From NCBI RefSeq assembly GCF_036417845.1, contig NC_090015.1, positions 371,781 to 435,780 of the forward strand: 64,000 bases of DNA, read 5' to 3'. The notes under the pieces were generated by a model, which ran no database searches, was not told where the DNA came from, and worked only from the letters and a program-made list of their open reading frames with translations. The DNA comes from Apteryx mantelli (lineage: Eukaryota; Chordata; Aves; Apterygiformes; Apterygidae). This document shows, piece after piece, positions 53,001-61,500 of the stretch (the stretch's first letter is position 1; the number at the start of each line of letters is the position of its first letter). Made by a program: the position numbers and the translations under genes.

Positions 53001-54992
53001 GTTCATGTGCGCCCGTGTACCGACGTGTGTCCGTGTGCATGTCCGTGTCAGCGTGCATCTGTGTGTCTGTGTCTGGGTGTGTCCATGTGCGTTCATGTGT
53101 CTGTGTCTGTTTGTCCGTGTGCGTCCGTGTGTCCATGTGCATTGCTGTATGTGTCCACGTGTGTCTGCGTCCGCGTGTCCGTGCGTCCCGCGCTCCCCTC
53201 ACCCCTCTCCCCCCCAGATCTCCGCACGGGAGCGCAGGTGCAGGTCATCGAGGTGCACAAGTACGAGGTGAGCGCGGGGGGGGGGGGGCACCGTGTCCGG
53301 GGGGGCCCAGGCGTCCGGGGCCCTCCTGACCCCCCCATCGCATCCCATCCCCCCCCCCCAGGAGTGCAGCCGGCCCCAGAACGGGAAGTGGATCCGGTGC
53401 CTGGCCACGGACTCGGACTGGATGGTGAGCGGGGCCGGGGGGGGCGGCAGTGTAGGACTGGGGGGGGGTTGCGGGGCTTGGGGGGGGGTTGTGGGGCCAG
53501 GGGGGGCAGTGTGGGGCCGGTGGGGGCCCCCCCGCCTGCCCAGCGCCCCCCCTAACGGCCCCCGGCGCCCCCCAGGTGTGCGGGGGGGGCCCGGCGCTGA
53601 CGCTGTGGCACCTGCGCTCCGTCACCCCCCACCACCGTCTTCCCCGCTGCCGCCCTGCCAGCAGCACGTGCTCTTCTACCAGGACCTGGTGAGTCCCACC
53701 CCCACGACCCTCCCGCGACCCCCCCGGACCCCCCTTGGACCCCCCCAGACCCCCCTAGATCCCCCCCGGGCCCCCCCCAGACCCCCTTGGACCCCCCCAT
53801 ACTCCCCCGGACCCCCCCAGACCCCCCTGGGCCCCCCCAGACCCCTCTGGACCCCCCCCGGGCCCCCCCTTAGTGATCTGGGCCCGGCTGTTGCCCCCGC
53901 GCGGCTCCAGGGCTCCCCGGCAGTTTTGCACTCGGGGGGGGGGGGGGGGTCGCATTTGCTGCTCCCAGTCCGTCCCAGTGGCTCCCAGTGCCCTCGGGTG
54001 CTCTCCCCCCCCCCACCCCGGCTCATCCAAGTGTTTGCAGAGTCTCCGGCGCGTGTTGTCCGCAGTCCATCCCAGTGCTCTCCGCGTGCTCTCCCGGTGC
54101 CCCCCAGTGCCCCCCAGTCCCCCCCCAGCACCCGGGTTTCCTTTCCCAGTGCCCCCCAGCACCCGGGTCTCCCTCCCCAGCACCCCCCAGTCCCCCCCAG
54201 TGCCCAGCTGTCCCTCCCAGTGCCCCCCAGCGCCCCCCAGCGCCCGCTGTGCCGGCAGCTGCTGGCGGGGGGGCAGGGCCCGGCCGTGCACCACCTGCAG
54301 CTGAGCGGCGAGGTGAAGGCCCGGATCCCCTGCACCCCCCGCGCCGTCCTCTCCCTCTGCCTCAACGAGCGCTCCCCCGAGCACAAGGTGGGCGGGGCTA
54401 TGGCAGGGGGAGGGGCTACCGCAGGGGCGGGGCCACAGTGGGGGCAGGGCTATGGAAGGGGGAGGGGCTATGGCAGGGGAGGGGCCCGTGCGGGAGGGAG
54501 CAGGGAGCGCTGCCTGGGAGCGGGTGGGTCTAAATGGGGGGGTGGGAGGGACCATGAGGGAGTGGGAGGGGCCTGGGAGTGGGAGGGGCCTCAAATAGGC
54601 TGTGGGAGGAGCTAGGAAAGAGCAGGGGGGTTAAAGTAGAAGGGGTTGGGCAGTGGGAGGGGCCTAATTGGGAGTGGGAGGAGCTAGGCCAGGTGGGAGG
54701 AGTTAGGAATGGAAGGGTGGAGTGGGAGGGGCTACAAGTGAGGGGGAGGGGCCTGATGGTGGGGGCAGCTGGGAGTGGGTGGGACCTGGAGCAGCAGAGG
54801 TGGATAAAGGAATAGGAGGGGAGGAGCTTGGGAGTGGGAGGGGCCTGGGTAAATGGGGTGGGGCCTAGGTCTGTGGGCGGAGCCTGACACCTCCCTCCCC
54901 CCCGGCAGGTGCTGACGGCGGCCGGGAGCAGCCCCAAAATCGACGTCTTCACGAACCTGGGCTACCGGGCCTTCTCGCTGGCCTTCGCCTGA
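50064..54992 (+). CDS. THOC6: THOC6, WD40 subunit of the THO/TREX mRNA export complex
   Basis: Nuclear WD40 protein of the THO complex, coupling transcription, splicing and mRNA export. Exons: 50064-50078 (MAPAE), 50417-50532, 50606-50670, 51075-51178, 51288-51326, 51412-51459, 51547-51617, 52265-52367, 53218-53267, 53362-53424, 53576-53688, 54259-54387, 54909-54992. Landmarks: [199 protein letters not shown], end AFSLAFA. The exon 2 acceptor is a NAGNAG (50417 or 50420). Homopolymer frame breaks lie near 51315, 51568 and in 53625-53660. Confidence 0.96.
50150..50412. repeat. TTTCCCAGCATGCCCCGGGGCTGGGTCG minisatellite (THOC6 intron 1)
   Basis: Six units of about 50-60 bases containing GATTTCCCAGCATGCCCCGG then GGCTGGGTCGTGCCAAT. 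The real exon 2 acceptor is TTTCCCAGCAG, so the unit begins with the same TTTCCCAGCA, suggesting acceptor seeding. Confidence 0.85.
50675..51060. repeat. CTTCCCAGCATGCCTTGCGC minisatellite (THOC6 intron 3)
   Basis: About nine units of roughly 39-43 bases: GCTTCCCAGCATGCCTTGCG then CCCACTCACGCCAACCCTGGC. Confidence 0.9.
51620..52258. repeat. GGGACAGGGAGCGACGTGGG minisatellite (THOC6 intron 7)
   Basis: Purine-rich sense strand with GGGACGGGGAGGGATGTGGG and ACAGGATGGGGACGGGGATA; one higher-order duplication of about 120 bases is visible between 51960 and 52110. Confidence 0.8.
52380..53212. repeat. TGTCCGTGTGCGTG array (THOC6 intron 8)
   Basis: 830 bases of GTCCGTGTGCATCC / GTGTGTCCGTGTG words: long alternating purine-pyrimidine tracts, Z-DNA-prone, with lower GC than neighbouring introns. 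Confidence 0.85.
54395..54900. repeat. GTGGGAGGGGCCTGGGAG purine-rich repeat (THOC6 last intron)
   Basis: Degenerate units such as GGAGTGGGAGGGGCCT and GTGGGAGGAGCTAGG; related words are found in the repeat tail of the zinc-finger gene (GTGGGAGGAGCTTGG). Confidence 0.7.
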
Positions 54993-55230
54993 GCCCAGTG
55001 CATCCCAGTACATCCCAGTACATCCCAGTTCGCCCCGAGCTGGGCTACCGGGCCTTCTTGCTGGCCTTCGCCTGAGCCCAGTGCATCCCAGTATGTCCCA
55101 GTACGTCCCAGTGCCTCCTGGGATGGGCTACAGGGCCTTCTCGCTGGCCTTGGTGTGAGCCCAGTACGTCCCAGTGCATCTCAGTGTGTCCCAGTTGCCC
55201 CCCGGGCTGGGCAGTGGGGCCTTCCCACAT
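54993..55230. repeat. Tandem copies of the THOC6 terminal coding edge, including the stop codon
   Basis: The exon end GGGCTACCGGGCCTTCTCGC then TGGCCTTCGCCTGAGCCCAG recurs near 55029-55083 and, with substitutions, near 55120-55162; a fourth trace (GCAGTGGGGCCTTCCCACAT) is near 55206. Copies are separated by TGCATCCCAGTACATCCCAG. Spacing is about 80 bases. They lie in the 3' UTR. Confidence 0.88.
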
Positions 55231-56160
55231 GCCGATTTCAGAGCCCAGTGCTCCCAGTACCTCCCAGTTCCTCCCAGTCCCCCCAGTTTATTACATGCTC
55301 TATGGGGTTTTTTTGTCCGTTGTCACCTGTGGTCATTGAAGCGGCCGCGGCAGTGGCACGGGGACGGGATGGGATGGGGGGGATGAGGGACATGGGACAG
55401 TGATGGGGGACGTGGGGGACGTTGACGGGGGACATGGGGAGCATGGGGCAGCGAGGGGGACACGATATTGGGGACAACGAGGGGGACACGTGGCTTTTGG
55501 GGACGTTGCAGACGTTGAGGGGACGTTGGGGACATCAGGGACGTCAATGGGAGACCTTGGGGACGGTGACGGGGACATTGGGGACACTGAGGGGGACATG
55601 TGGCTTTTGGGGACTTTGGGGACGGTGATGGGGGCCACTGCCAAAAGCAGCAGGGGAAGGAAACGGCCCTGAAGGAGCCTCAGAACAACCGGAAATGGCC
55701 AAAAGGAAGGGGCCACAAAACAAAACCAAAACTCTGAAAACAGACTGGGACTGTCCCCGAATGGCCCAAAACAGCCTCAAACGGCCCCAAAGGGCTTCAA
55801 CGGGCCATGAAACGGAAACAGCCTGGGACCTCACAAAATGGGCCCAAAGGGCTCTGAAAGAGACCCAGAGTGGCCCCAAACCCCTGGAAACGGCCCCAAA
55901 AGGCCCTGGAAGAGCCCCGGGAAGCGTCGAAACCATTTTAAACAGCCCCAGGCGGCCTCCAAGGGCCGGAAAGGGCCCCGAAACAGCCGGAAATGGCCCC
56001 AAAACGGGCTGAAACAGCCCCGGGGAGCCTCAAAATGCCCCAAAACGGCCTCAAAACGGTGTCCATGTCCCCCCAGCCCCGGCAGCCCGGACGCCTGGGC
56101 CCTCTTCCCCCCCTCCCCCCCCCCCCCAGCGACAGCCACACGGAGCCCCGGGCGTGCGGG
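55231..56160. other. Intergenic region between convergent THOC6 and CD19
   Basis: Contains a plus-strand TTTATT at 55287 (AATAAA on minus, possible distal signal of CD19), GGGGACATTGGGGAC repeats (55380-55630), and a less GC-rich GGCCCCAAAACGGCCTCAAA repeat (55690-56060). No plus-strand AATAAA for THOC6 was found. No gene recognised. Confidence 0.55.
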
Positions 56161-56166
56161 TTTATT
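56161..56166 (-). terminator. Polyadenylation signal AATAAA of CD19
   Basis: TTTATT on the plus strand just left of the CD19 stop at 56223-56225, giving a 3' UTR of under 80 bases. Confidence 0.75.
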
Positions 56167-56222
56167 GGAACACGGAGGGGGACACGCAGGGACACCGGGG
56201 GGGACGCGGGGGGACGCGGAGC

Positions 56223-59200
56223 TCAGGCCAGCGCCGCTGCGGGGGTCTCGCTCCTCGTCCCCTCCATGTTCTCGTAGGAGTCGGCGTCTGCGGGTGGCAG
56301 CGGGGTCAGAGCCACCGTCCCCCGGTGTCCCCCATGCCCCTGTCCCTGAGTGTCCCTGTGTGTCCCTGTGCCCTGGTGTCCCTGTCCCCCCATGACTCCA
56401 TCCCCCGGTGTCCCCTGTCCCAGCGTCACCATCCCCTCAGGGGTCCATGTCCCCAACCCCATCCAGGTGTCCCCATCTGGGTGTCCCCATTCGGGTGTCC
56501 CCATCCCTGTCCCCATGTCCTGGTGTCCCCATCCTGGTGTCCCCATGTCCCTGTCCCAATGTCCCCATTCCCATCCTGGTGTCCCCATTCGGGTGTCCCC
56601 ATCCCTGTCCCCGTGTCCTGGTGTCCCCATCCTGGTGTCCCCATGTCCCTGTCCCAATGTCCCCATTCCCATTCTGGTGTCCCATTCGGGTGTCCCCATC
56701 CCTGTCCCCGTGTCCTGGTGTCCCATCCTGGTGTCCCCATGTCCCTGTCCCAATGTCCCCATTCCATCCTGGTGTCCCCATTCGGGTGTCCCCATCCCTG
56801 TCCCCGTGTCCTGGTGTCCACATCCTGGTGTCCCAATGTCCCTGTCCCAATGTCCCCATTCCCATCCTGGTGTCCCCATTCGGGTGTCCCCATCCCTGTC
56901 CCCGTGTCCTGGTGTCCCCATCCTGGTGTCCCCATGTCCCTGTCCCAATGTCCCCATTCCATCCTGGTGTCCCCATTCGGGTGTCCCCATCCCTGTCCCC
57001 GTGTCCTGGTGTCCCCATCCTGGTGTCCCCATGTCCCCCATCCCAGTGTCCCGTTCAGGTGTCCCCATCGCCACCCCAGTGTCCCTCTCCCCATCCTGGT
57101 GTCCCTCCATCCCCATGTCCCATCCCGTGTCCCATCCCATGTCCCATCCCGGTGTACCCATGTCCCATCCCGGTGTCCCCGTCCCCCCCCCCGGGGCCCC
57201 TCACCGTCGTCGGGGGCCGGCAGGGCGCTGCGGCGGGGGGCGGCGTAGAGGGCCCCCCCGGCCATGTCCTCGTAGGGCTGCGACCCTGGGGGCAGAGGGG
57301 TGTCGGGGGGGGGGGTCGGGGGGGCACTGGAGCAGCCCCCCCCCCATGGCCCCCAGCCCTGCTCACACGCAGCAGCCCGGGGAGGGGACGGGGGGGATGG
57401 GAGATGGGGGGTCTGGGGGGGGTCGGGGGGGTCGGGGGGGCACCGGACCGGCCCCCCCCGCGGCCCCCAGCCCCGCTCACCCGCTGAGCCCTCGCTGCGC
57501 CCGTCCTGCGCTCGCCTGCACCCAGCAGCACCCGCTGGAGGCCTGGGGGGGGGGACGGGGGGGTCAGGGGGGGTGGGGAGTCTGGGGGGGTCTGGGGGGG
57601 CTGAGGGTGGGGGGGGGGGGGACACAGGGCCGGGGGGGGGACAGGGACACCCCCGTCACCGGAGACCAGGCACCTGCTGGAGGTCGGGGGGGGGGGACAT
57701 GGGGGGGGTTGGGGGGGTCTGGGGGGGGTCTGGAGGGGGACATGGGGTGATGGGGAGGTCAGGGGGGATGGGGACAGGATTGGAGGGGTCGGGGGGGGTC
57801 TGGGGGGGCTGAGGGTGGGGGGGGGACACAGGGCCGGGGGGGGGGACAGGGACACCCCCGTCACCGGAGACCAGGCACCTGCCTGGAGGTCGGGGGGGGG
57901 GATATGGGGGGGGTTGGGGGGGTCTGGGGGGGTCTGGAGGGGGACATGGGGTGATGGGGAGGTCGGGGGGGATGGGGACAGGATTGGGGGGGTCGGGGGA
58001 GTCTGGGGGGGCTGAGGGTGGGGGGGGGGACACAGGGCCGGGGGGGGGGACAGGGACACCCCCCGTCACCGGAGACCAGGCACCTGCTGGAGGTCGGGGG
58101 GGGGATATGGGGGGACAGGAGGGGTCGGGGGGGCTGGAGGGGGACAAGGGTGACAGGGGGACACGGGGGGACAAGGAGGTCGGGGGGGATGGGGACAGGG
58201 TTGGGGGGGACAAGGGGGGTCGGGGGGTCCCGGGGGGGGCCCCCGTCACCTGAGACCAGCCGCGCCGCCCCAGGGCTCAGTGGGGTCGGCTCCATCGCCG
58301 GGGCTGTCGAGCGCCTGCCGCCTGCGGAGGGGGGTACAGCTGCTCAGGGGGTACAGCCGGACAGGGGGATACAGCCGCTCAGGGGGTACAACCGGTTGGG
58401 GGGGTACAGCCACATGGGGGGTACAGACAGACGGGGGTACAGCCGCTCAGGGGGGGTACAGCCGGATTGGGGGGGGTACAGCCGCTCAGGGGGTACAGCC
58501 AGACAGGGAGGGTACAGCCACGCGGGGGCTACAGCTGGACGGGGGTACAGCTGGATGGGGAGTACAGACAGACAGGGGTACAGCTGCTCAGCAGGTACAG
58601 CCAGACAGGGAGGGTACAGCCACACGGGGGCAAGTGCAGACACTCAGGGCAGGTACAGTCGGATGGGGGGGTACAGTCGGACAGGGGTTACAGCCGCGTG
58701 GGGACACTCACGCAGGCTGCTCCCGGGCTCCGGGCAGGTGTTGGCGTAGTGGGGGGCAGCTGTGGGGCAGGACAGGGGTGATGTGGGTGGGGGGGGAAGC
58801 CCCGTTATTGCCCCCTCCCGTGGCCTGGGACCCCCGTCCTGCCCCCCAGGGGTACCTGCCCCCCATATCTGCCCCCAGGGTATCCCCCCCCGTACCTGCC
58901 CCCCAGGGGTACCTGCCCCCCATATCTGCCCCCAGGGTATCCCCCCCCGTACCTGCCCCCCAGGGGTACCTGCCCCCATATCTGCCCCCCGGGTATCCCC
59001 CCCCCCGTACCTGCCCCCCAGGACTCAGCAGCCGCCTCCAGCCCGTTCTCGTAGCTGCCTGTGGGGGAAGGAGGCGTCAGGGACGGTGTGGGGCAGCGGG
59101 GGCAGATATGGGGCAGATGAGGGGCAGGCAGGGGGGATGTGGGGCAGGTGGGGCAGGTGTGGGGGAGGATGTGGGGCAGGTGTGGGGTAGCTGGGGAGGG

Positions 59201-60679
59201 TGTGGGGCAGCAGGGGGGCAGATATGGGGCAGCGGAGGGGGTGTGGGGCAGATGTGGGGCAGGCAGGGGTGGATGTGGGGCAGTGGGGGGCAGGTGTGGG
59301 GCAGGTGTGGGGCAGGTGTGGGGCAGGCAGGGGGGATGTGGGGCAGCAGGGGCAGGTGTGGGGCAGTGGGAGGGGGATATGGGGCAGGTGTGGGGCAGCA
59401 GGGGGGCAGATATGGGGCAGCAGGGGGGGATGTGGGGCAGCGGGGGCAGGCGTGGGGCAGGTGTGGGCAGGTGTGGGGCAGTTACCAACGGAGGCCTGGT
59501 CCCCGCGGGGCCCCGTCCCGTTCTCGTAGCCGTCTGGGGGGCAAGGGGGGGTCAGCGCTGCCGCGTCCCCCGCGCCCCACATCGCCCCCCAAGTGCCCCA
59601 CTGCCCCACATCCCCCATCACCCCCCAAGTCCCCCTTCACCCCCTCACGGCCCCACTGCCCCCCACATCCCCCATTGCCCCCGCATCCCCCACGTGCCCC
59701 ATCGCCCCCCATCGCCCCCCAACCCCTCCTGCCCCCCAGCCCTCCCCTGCCCCCCAAGTGCCCCCCGCTCACCCCCCGGGCTGTCGGCGTCGCTGTCGGG
59801 GTGCTCGTAGCCCCCTTCCTCCTCCTCCTCCTCGTCCCCCGGGGGGGCCCTGCCCCACTCCTCGCCCCACGGCCCCCCCGGGGACACCACCGTGGGGCTG
59901 CCGAGGTCTGCGGGGGGGCCTGGGGGCAGAGGGGGCGCTGGGGGGCAGGGCTGGGGGGGGCCCCGTGGGTGTGGGGCGGGATGGGGGGGGCCATGACTGG
60001 TGTGGGGCAGGACGGGGGGGGGTTCAGGCTTGGTGTGGGGCAGTACGGGGGGGGGGGTCCAGGGCTGGTGTGGGGCAGGATGGGGGTCTGGGGCCAGTGT
60101 GGGGCAGGACAGGGGGGTCCAGGGCTGGTGTGGGGCAGGATGGGGGTCCGGGGCCGGTGTGGGGCAGGACAGGGGGGTCCAGGGCTGGTGTGGGGCAGGA
60201 CAGGGGGGTCCAGGCTTGGTGTGGGGCAGGATGGGGGGGATCCGGGACCGGTGTGGGGCAGGATGGGGGTCCGGGGACGGTGTGGGGCAGGACGGGGGGG
60301 GTCCAGGGCTGGTGTGGGGCAGGACGGGGGGATCCGGGACCGGTGTGGGGCAGGATGGGGGGGATCCGGGGCCGGTGTGGGGCAGGACAGGGGGGTTCAG
60401 GCTTGGTGTGGGGCAGGACAGGGGGGTCCAGGGCTGGTGTGGGGCAGGACGGGGGGATCCGGGACCGGTGTGGGGGCAGGATGGGGGTCCGGGGGCCGGT
60501 GTGGGGCAGGACAGGGGTGTCCAGGGCCGGAGTGGGGCAGGATGGCGGGGGGGGGCCCATGGCCAGTGTGGGGCAGGACGGGGGTCCGGGGCGGTGTGGG
60601 GCCGCGGGGCGACTCACGGGGGGCGGCCATGGGGCAGAGCACGTTGCCGTAGGGGCTCTGGGGGTCGGGCGCCGCCACC
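56223..60679 (-). CDS. CD19: CD19, cytoplasmic-tail exons only (B-cell co-receptor)
   Basis: B-cell surface co-receptor; its tail docks PI3-kinase, VAV and LYN after tyrosine phosphorylation. Exons seen (minus): 60618-60679, 59773-59907, 59486-59533, 59011-59058, 58712-58759, 58250-58321, 57481-57542, 57205-57285, 56223-56287. Tyrosine motifs in order: PQSPYGNVL; an acidic run then GGYEHPDSD; DGYENGT; GSYENGL; PHYANTC; QPYEDMAGGALYAAPR; DADSYENMEG; the end is TPAAALA. The order and spacing match mammalian CD19 (SYGN, YEEPDSE, YENP, YENE, YEDMRGILYAAP, DADSYENM). The two YxxM p85-binding sites (YEDM, YENM) are intact. Three exons are exactly 48 bases, each with one tyrosine. Ig domains and membrane span should lie to the right but the assembly breaks at 61301. 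The phase across 58712-58759, 58250-58321 and 57481-57542 does not close perfectly. Confidence 0.87.
56300..57200. repeat. GGTGTCCCCATCCTGGTGTCC higher-order minisatellite (CD19 last intron)
   Basis: Short GGTGTCCCCAT units organised in a ~95-104-base higher-order block marked by CATTCGGGTGTCCCC at about 56487, 56587, 56690, 56779, 56876 and 56972. Confidence 0.88.
57550..58249. repeat. 205-bp tandem unit with decoy donors (CD19 intron)
   Basis: Three units with CACCGGAGACCAGGCACCTG at about 57657, 57863 and 58068. On the minus strand each gives CAG, then GTGCCTGGTCTCCG, then GTGACGGGGG; the following real exon ends GCTGGTCTCAG then GTGACGGGGG. Each unit thus has an acceptor and donor framing a 14-base pseudo-exon. 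Confidence 0.82.
58325..58705. repeat. GGGGGTACAGCCGCTCAG minisatellite (CD19 intron)
   Basis: About 20 units of 17-22 bases (GGGTACAGCCGGACAGG, GGGTACAGCTGGACGGG). Confidence 0.88.
58840..59010. repeat. Donor-seeded repeat of CD19 exon 59011-59058
   Basis: The exon ends (minus) TGGGGGGCAG then GTACGGGG. Its plus-strand image CCCCGTACCTGCCCCCCAGG recurs twice to the left (about 58890 and 58948), with GGGTACCTGCCCCC and TATCTGCCCCCAGGGTATCC between, at about 60-base period. Confidence 0.78.
59070..59480. repeat. GGTGTGGGGCAGCAGGGGG minisatellite (CD19 intron)
   Basis: Units of roughly 12-35 bases (TGTGGGGCAGGTGTGGGGCA, GCAGATATGGGGCAGC) between exons 59486-59533 and 59011-59058. Confidence 0.85.
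59540..59770. repeat. CACATCGCCCCCCAAGTGCCCCA repeat (CD19 intron)
   Basis: C-rich words CCCCATCGCCCCCC and CCCCCCAAGTGCCCC between exons 59773-59907 and 59486-59533. Confidence 0.6.
59930..60600. repeat. GGTGTGGGGCAGGACGGGGGG minisatellite (CD19 intron)
   Basis: About 17 units of roughly 35-40 bases: GGTGTGGGGCAGGACAGGGG then GGTCCAGGGCT or GATCCGGGACC. Dense G-runs on the plus strand. Confidence 0.9.
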
Positions 60680-60714
60680 CTGAAAACCTCGGGGACAGCG
60701 GGGTTGGCCCTGGC

Positions 60715-61300
60715 GCCGTGGGGCCCTGCCCCATAGAGACCCCCTGCCCCATAGAGACCCTGCCCCATGGGGACCCCCTGCCCCATAGAGACCCTGCGCC
60801 ATGGGGACAACCTGCCCCATAGAGACCCCCTGCCCCATAGAGACCCTGCCCCATGGGGACCCCCTGCCCCATAGAGACCCTGCGCCATGGGGACAACCTG
60901 CCCCATAGAGACCCTGCCCCATAGAGACCCCCTGCCCCATAGAGAGACCCTGCCCCATGGGGACCCCCTGCCCCACGGTGACACTTTGCCCCATAGAGAG
61001 ACCCTGCCCCATGGGGACCCCCTGCCCCATAGATACCCCTGCCCCATGGGGTACCTCTGCTCCATGTGGGACCCTGCCCCATGGACACCCCATCCCTGAC
61101 TCACACCCCACCCTGTACCTGCCCCATAGATACCCCAGCCCCATCCCTGCCCCACATCCCCCTGCTCCCCATCCCTCACCCCACGGACCCCCCCATCCCT
61201 GCCCCACATCCCCCTGCCCCACATCCCCCTGCCCCATGGACCCCCCATCCCTGCCCCACATCCCCCTGCCCCATGGACCCCCCATCCCTGCCCCACATCA
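60715..61300. repeat. CCCCATAGAGACCCTGCCCC minisatellite running into the gap
   Basis: Units of 18-40 bases (CTGCCCCATAGAGACCCC, TGCCCCATGGGGACCCC), then CCCCACATCCCCCTGCC. It is probably the CD19 intron following the transmembrane-proximal exons; the array is interrupted by the N run. Confidence 0.85.
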
Positions 61301-61500
61301 NNNNNNNNNNNNNNNNNNNNNNNNNNNNNNNNNNNNNNNNNNNNNNNNNNNNNNNNNNNNNNNNNNNNNNNNNNNNNNNNNNNNNNNNNNNNNNNNNNNN
61401 NNNNNNNNNNNNNNNNNNNNNNNNNNNNNNNNNNNNNNNNNNNNNNNNNNNNNNNNNNNNNNNNNNNNNNNNNNNNNNNNNNNNNNNNNNNNNNNNNNNN
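61301..61500. other. Assembly gap (200 N)
   Basis: Exactly 200 N. GC-rich CD19 intron repeat lies on one side and an AT-rich hexamer satellite on the other, so continuity across the gap is not supported by sequence. Confidence 0.99.

Noticed and set aside
52292-53555. Cys/Val-rich ORFs of 290-345 residues
   Set aside because: Translations of the TGTCCGTG intron array of THOC6; the real exons at 52265-52367 and 53218-53267 use a different, conserved frame.
55287-55292. AATAAA on the minus strand as the main CD19 signal
   Set aside because: A closer AATAAA lies at 56161-56166, under 80 bases from the CD19 stop; the distal one may be an alternative at most.
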